64,000 bases of DNA, taken from positions 186,001 through 250,000 of the forward strand of contig NZ_SLXI01000003.1 of NCBI RefSeq assembly GCF_004345785.1, read 5' to 3'. A program made the position numbers and the translations under genes. This DNA is from Bisgaardia hudsonensis. GTDB lineage: Bacteria; Pseudomonadota; Gammaproteobacteria; Enterobacterales; Pasteurellaceae. Below the pieces are notes generated by a model. It saw nothing but the letters and a program-made list of their open reading frames with translations. It was not told the DNA's origin and did not search any database. Below, piece by piece: positions 62,775 to 64,000 of the stretch; position 1 is the stretch's first letter; every line of letters starts with the position of its first letter.

Positions 62775-62803
62775 TTGACTTTTATATTTTTATAAATTAC
62801 TAT
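62775..62803 (+). promoter_or_regulatory. Promoter of the DUF3944 gene
   Basis: TTGACT (62775-62780), 17 bases, TACTAT (62798-62803), 40 bases before the ATG at 62843, with AGGAG as ribosome site. Repeats CAACACTATA and CAACTATAA just upstream (62741 and 62767 regions) could be operator half sites for the divergent XRE regulator. Confidence 0.5.
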
Positions 62804-62842
62804 TAATCAATTTTAATTAACAAATGAATATAGGAGTATAAA

Positions 62843-63565
62843 ATGGCTTATCGTTATGATCCCGATTTAGAATTTTTAGCAAAATGTTCCGATGATGATT
62901 TGAAAGATTTAGTCGATTGCTTAATTTATGATAAAGATGGGAAACAACGCTATACCGAAGAATTATCTAATTCTAAAGGTTATATAAGATACAATCCAGA
63001 ACATAGTAAATACTGGAAAGATATAGCGGCTGAAATTCAATGCTTTGGAGCAAATAGTTTAGTCACTATTTTCAGAGGAGGTGAAGGTGTTCTATACAAA
63101 GAGGTTCTCCAAGATGTCTGCGATCAACTAAAAGTTAATTACAATAAAAACTCTAAAGTAGAGAGAATCGAGCAAGGGCTAATGCAAAAAATTTTAGAAA
63201 CCGCTTTAGAAGAAATGGATGCAAAAGAACTGCAAAAATTAGCAATATCACTAGGCATAAAAAATACTGAAGGGTTAACACCGGAAGCTTTATTTGCTTC
63301 GTTTCAAACTATTTTCAGATTAGGCGGTTTTAAGTCTTATCAACTCACTGTCACTATTGTAAATGCTATTTTAAAGGCAATATTAGGTCGTGGACTAACT
63401 ATAGCAGGCAATGCGGCTCTAACAAAAATTATGTCAATCTTAACAGGACCAATCGGTTGGGCTATAACAGGTCTTTGGACGGCGGTTGATATTGCTGGAC
63501 CTGCTTATAGAGTAACCATTCCAAGTGTAATGCATATTGCAGTTCTTCGTAAAAAATGTTGTTAA
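62843..63565 (+). CDS. YaaW/UPF0174 family protein with DUF3944 domain
   Basis: A 240-residue protein of the YaaW (UPF0174) family, with the N-terminal DUF3944 segment MAYRYDPDLEFLAKCSDDDLKDLVDCL and the family pattern YWKDIAAEIQCFGANSLVTIFRGGEGVLYKEVL. The C-terminal half holds hydrophobic, glycine-rich stretches (about 170-225, ILGRGLTIAGNAALTKIMSILTGPIGWAI in pieces) that may insert into membrane. No function is established. It is divergent from an XRE regulator and next to a decayed gene, so the locus looks accessory. Confidence 0.8.
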   Translation: MAYRYDPDLEFLAKCSDDDLKDLVDCLIYDKDGKQRYTEELSNSKGYIRYNPEHSKYWKDIAAEIQCFGANSLVTIFRGGEGVLYKEVLQDVCDQLKVNYNKNSKVERIEQGLMQKILETALEEMDAKELQKLAISLGIKNTEGLTPEALFASFQTIFRLGGFKSYQLTVTIVNAILKAILGRGLTIAGNAALTKIMSILTGPIGWAITGLWTAVDIAGPAYRVTIPSVMHIAVLRKKCC

Positions 63566-63660
63566 AAGAAAGCGAAAAAATTGCCGAACAAATTAATTTT
63601 TAAACATATTTGATTATATTGGATAAGAAATGTAATTATTTCCAGTATAATTTAAATAAA

Positions 63661-63858
63661 TTATCTATTCGTCAAAATAACCGCTCTTTTCGGTGCTAGA
63701 TAGCCTTCAATTATTATTTTACTATGATCATTTAGCTCCAAGAAATCAATCAAACTCTCATTTTCTAACCAGTCTGTTTTTCACCGTTCTTCTAAACTGG
63801 TGACCTCAACATCGACACAACGTACATTTTTAAATCCAACTTTCGCTACTACATCTTT
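63661..63858 (-). pseudogene. cmoB: Decayed 3' fragment of cmoB (tRNA carboxymethyluridine methyltransferase)
   Basis: The minus strand encodes KVGFKNVRCVDVEVTSLEER, a TGA stop (63781-63783), [21 protein letters not shown] and [12 protein letters not shown] before a final TAA at 63661. This matches the C-terminus of CmoB (E. coli: ESLADFLDP, KTVEGYPAPKRAVL, from memory). The TGA stands where CmoB has Arg-Lys. Upstream (63859 to the window end) the frame is broken and no continuing match is clear. It looks like a dead gene end; an intact cmoB may be elsewhere. Confidence 0.75.
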
Positions 63859-64000
63859 TTCGAGATGTGGTTAAACGTTGTTTAAAATTCATAAAATTAT
63901 CGGTTTGATATAGAACATATACTACCAACTGAAAAAATATATTTTTTAGGTAATTCGTTACTAAATCTTACTTATCCATAAGCAAGATAAGTCAATGCAA

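Overview
The window is a chromosomal segment of an AT-rich gammaproteobacterium of the family Pasteurellaceae. The 9-bp Haemophilus-type DNA uptake signal (AAGTGCGGT or its complement) recurs, for example at 4591, 6112, 8992, 15033 and 28218, and as an inverted pair at 52633/52667. Gene blocks seqA-menE, fur-fldA-ybfE, gloA-rnt-antiporter and tonB-exbD-exbB are arranged as in Haemophilus relatives. The species cannot be named from the sequence alone. There are no rRNA genes, CRISPR arrays or intact insertion sequences.

Layout. 1-8300: a cut mechanosensitive channel gene, menE and seqA, then ybfF, lpxH, plsC, ftsP and the fur-fldA-ybfE operon. 8569-8658: tRNA-Ser(UGA). 8935-15598: complete trpEGDCBA operon with a TrpR operator over its promoter. 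15954-23497: a full formate-dependent nitrite reductase (Nrf) system, structural genes nrfABCD followed by the heme-attachment genes nrfE, a thioredoxin gene, nrfF and nrfG. 23952-25973: a complete cytolethal distending toxin operon cdtABC, the main virulence locus. 26076-33815: histidine operon hisGDCBHAF-IE on the minus strand, with a DUF1643 gene wedged between hisA and hisF and a readable hisL attenuator upstream. 34087-36836: a frame-disrupted DUF2726 gene, a methyltransferase and the tryptophan permease mtr, which carries a second TrpR operator.

37013-45224: ppa, an M48 lipoprotein peptidase, rnb, fabI, a Nif3-like gene, metK (with a MetJ operator) and tonB-exbD-exbB (with a Fur box). 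45476-50864: the iscRSUA-hscBA-fdx iron-sulfur operon with an IscR site. 50940-55104: trmJ, suhB, arcB and an HslJ/META lipoprotein. 55385-55474: tRNA-Ser(GGA). 55620-62368: dauA, priC, an Na+/H+ antiporter gene, rnt, gloA and a second SulP transporter. 62441-64000: an accessory-looking end with an XRE regulator divergent from a YaaW/DUF3944 gene, then a decayed cmoB 3' fragment.

How it fits together. Tryptophan synthesis and uptake appear to be under one repressor (TrpR). Respiratory nitrite reduction has an FNR-type site. Iron supply (Fur, TonB) and Fe-S assembly (IscR) are both represented, and ArcB senses respiratory redox state. Regulatory sites were read by eye against known consensus sequences. 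No database search was possible, so family names rest on recognised motifs and remembered homologues.
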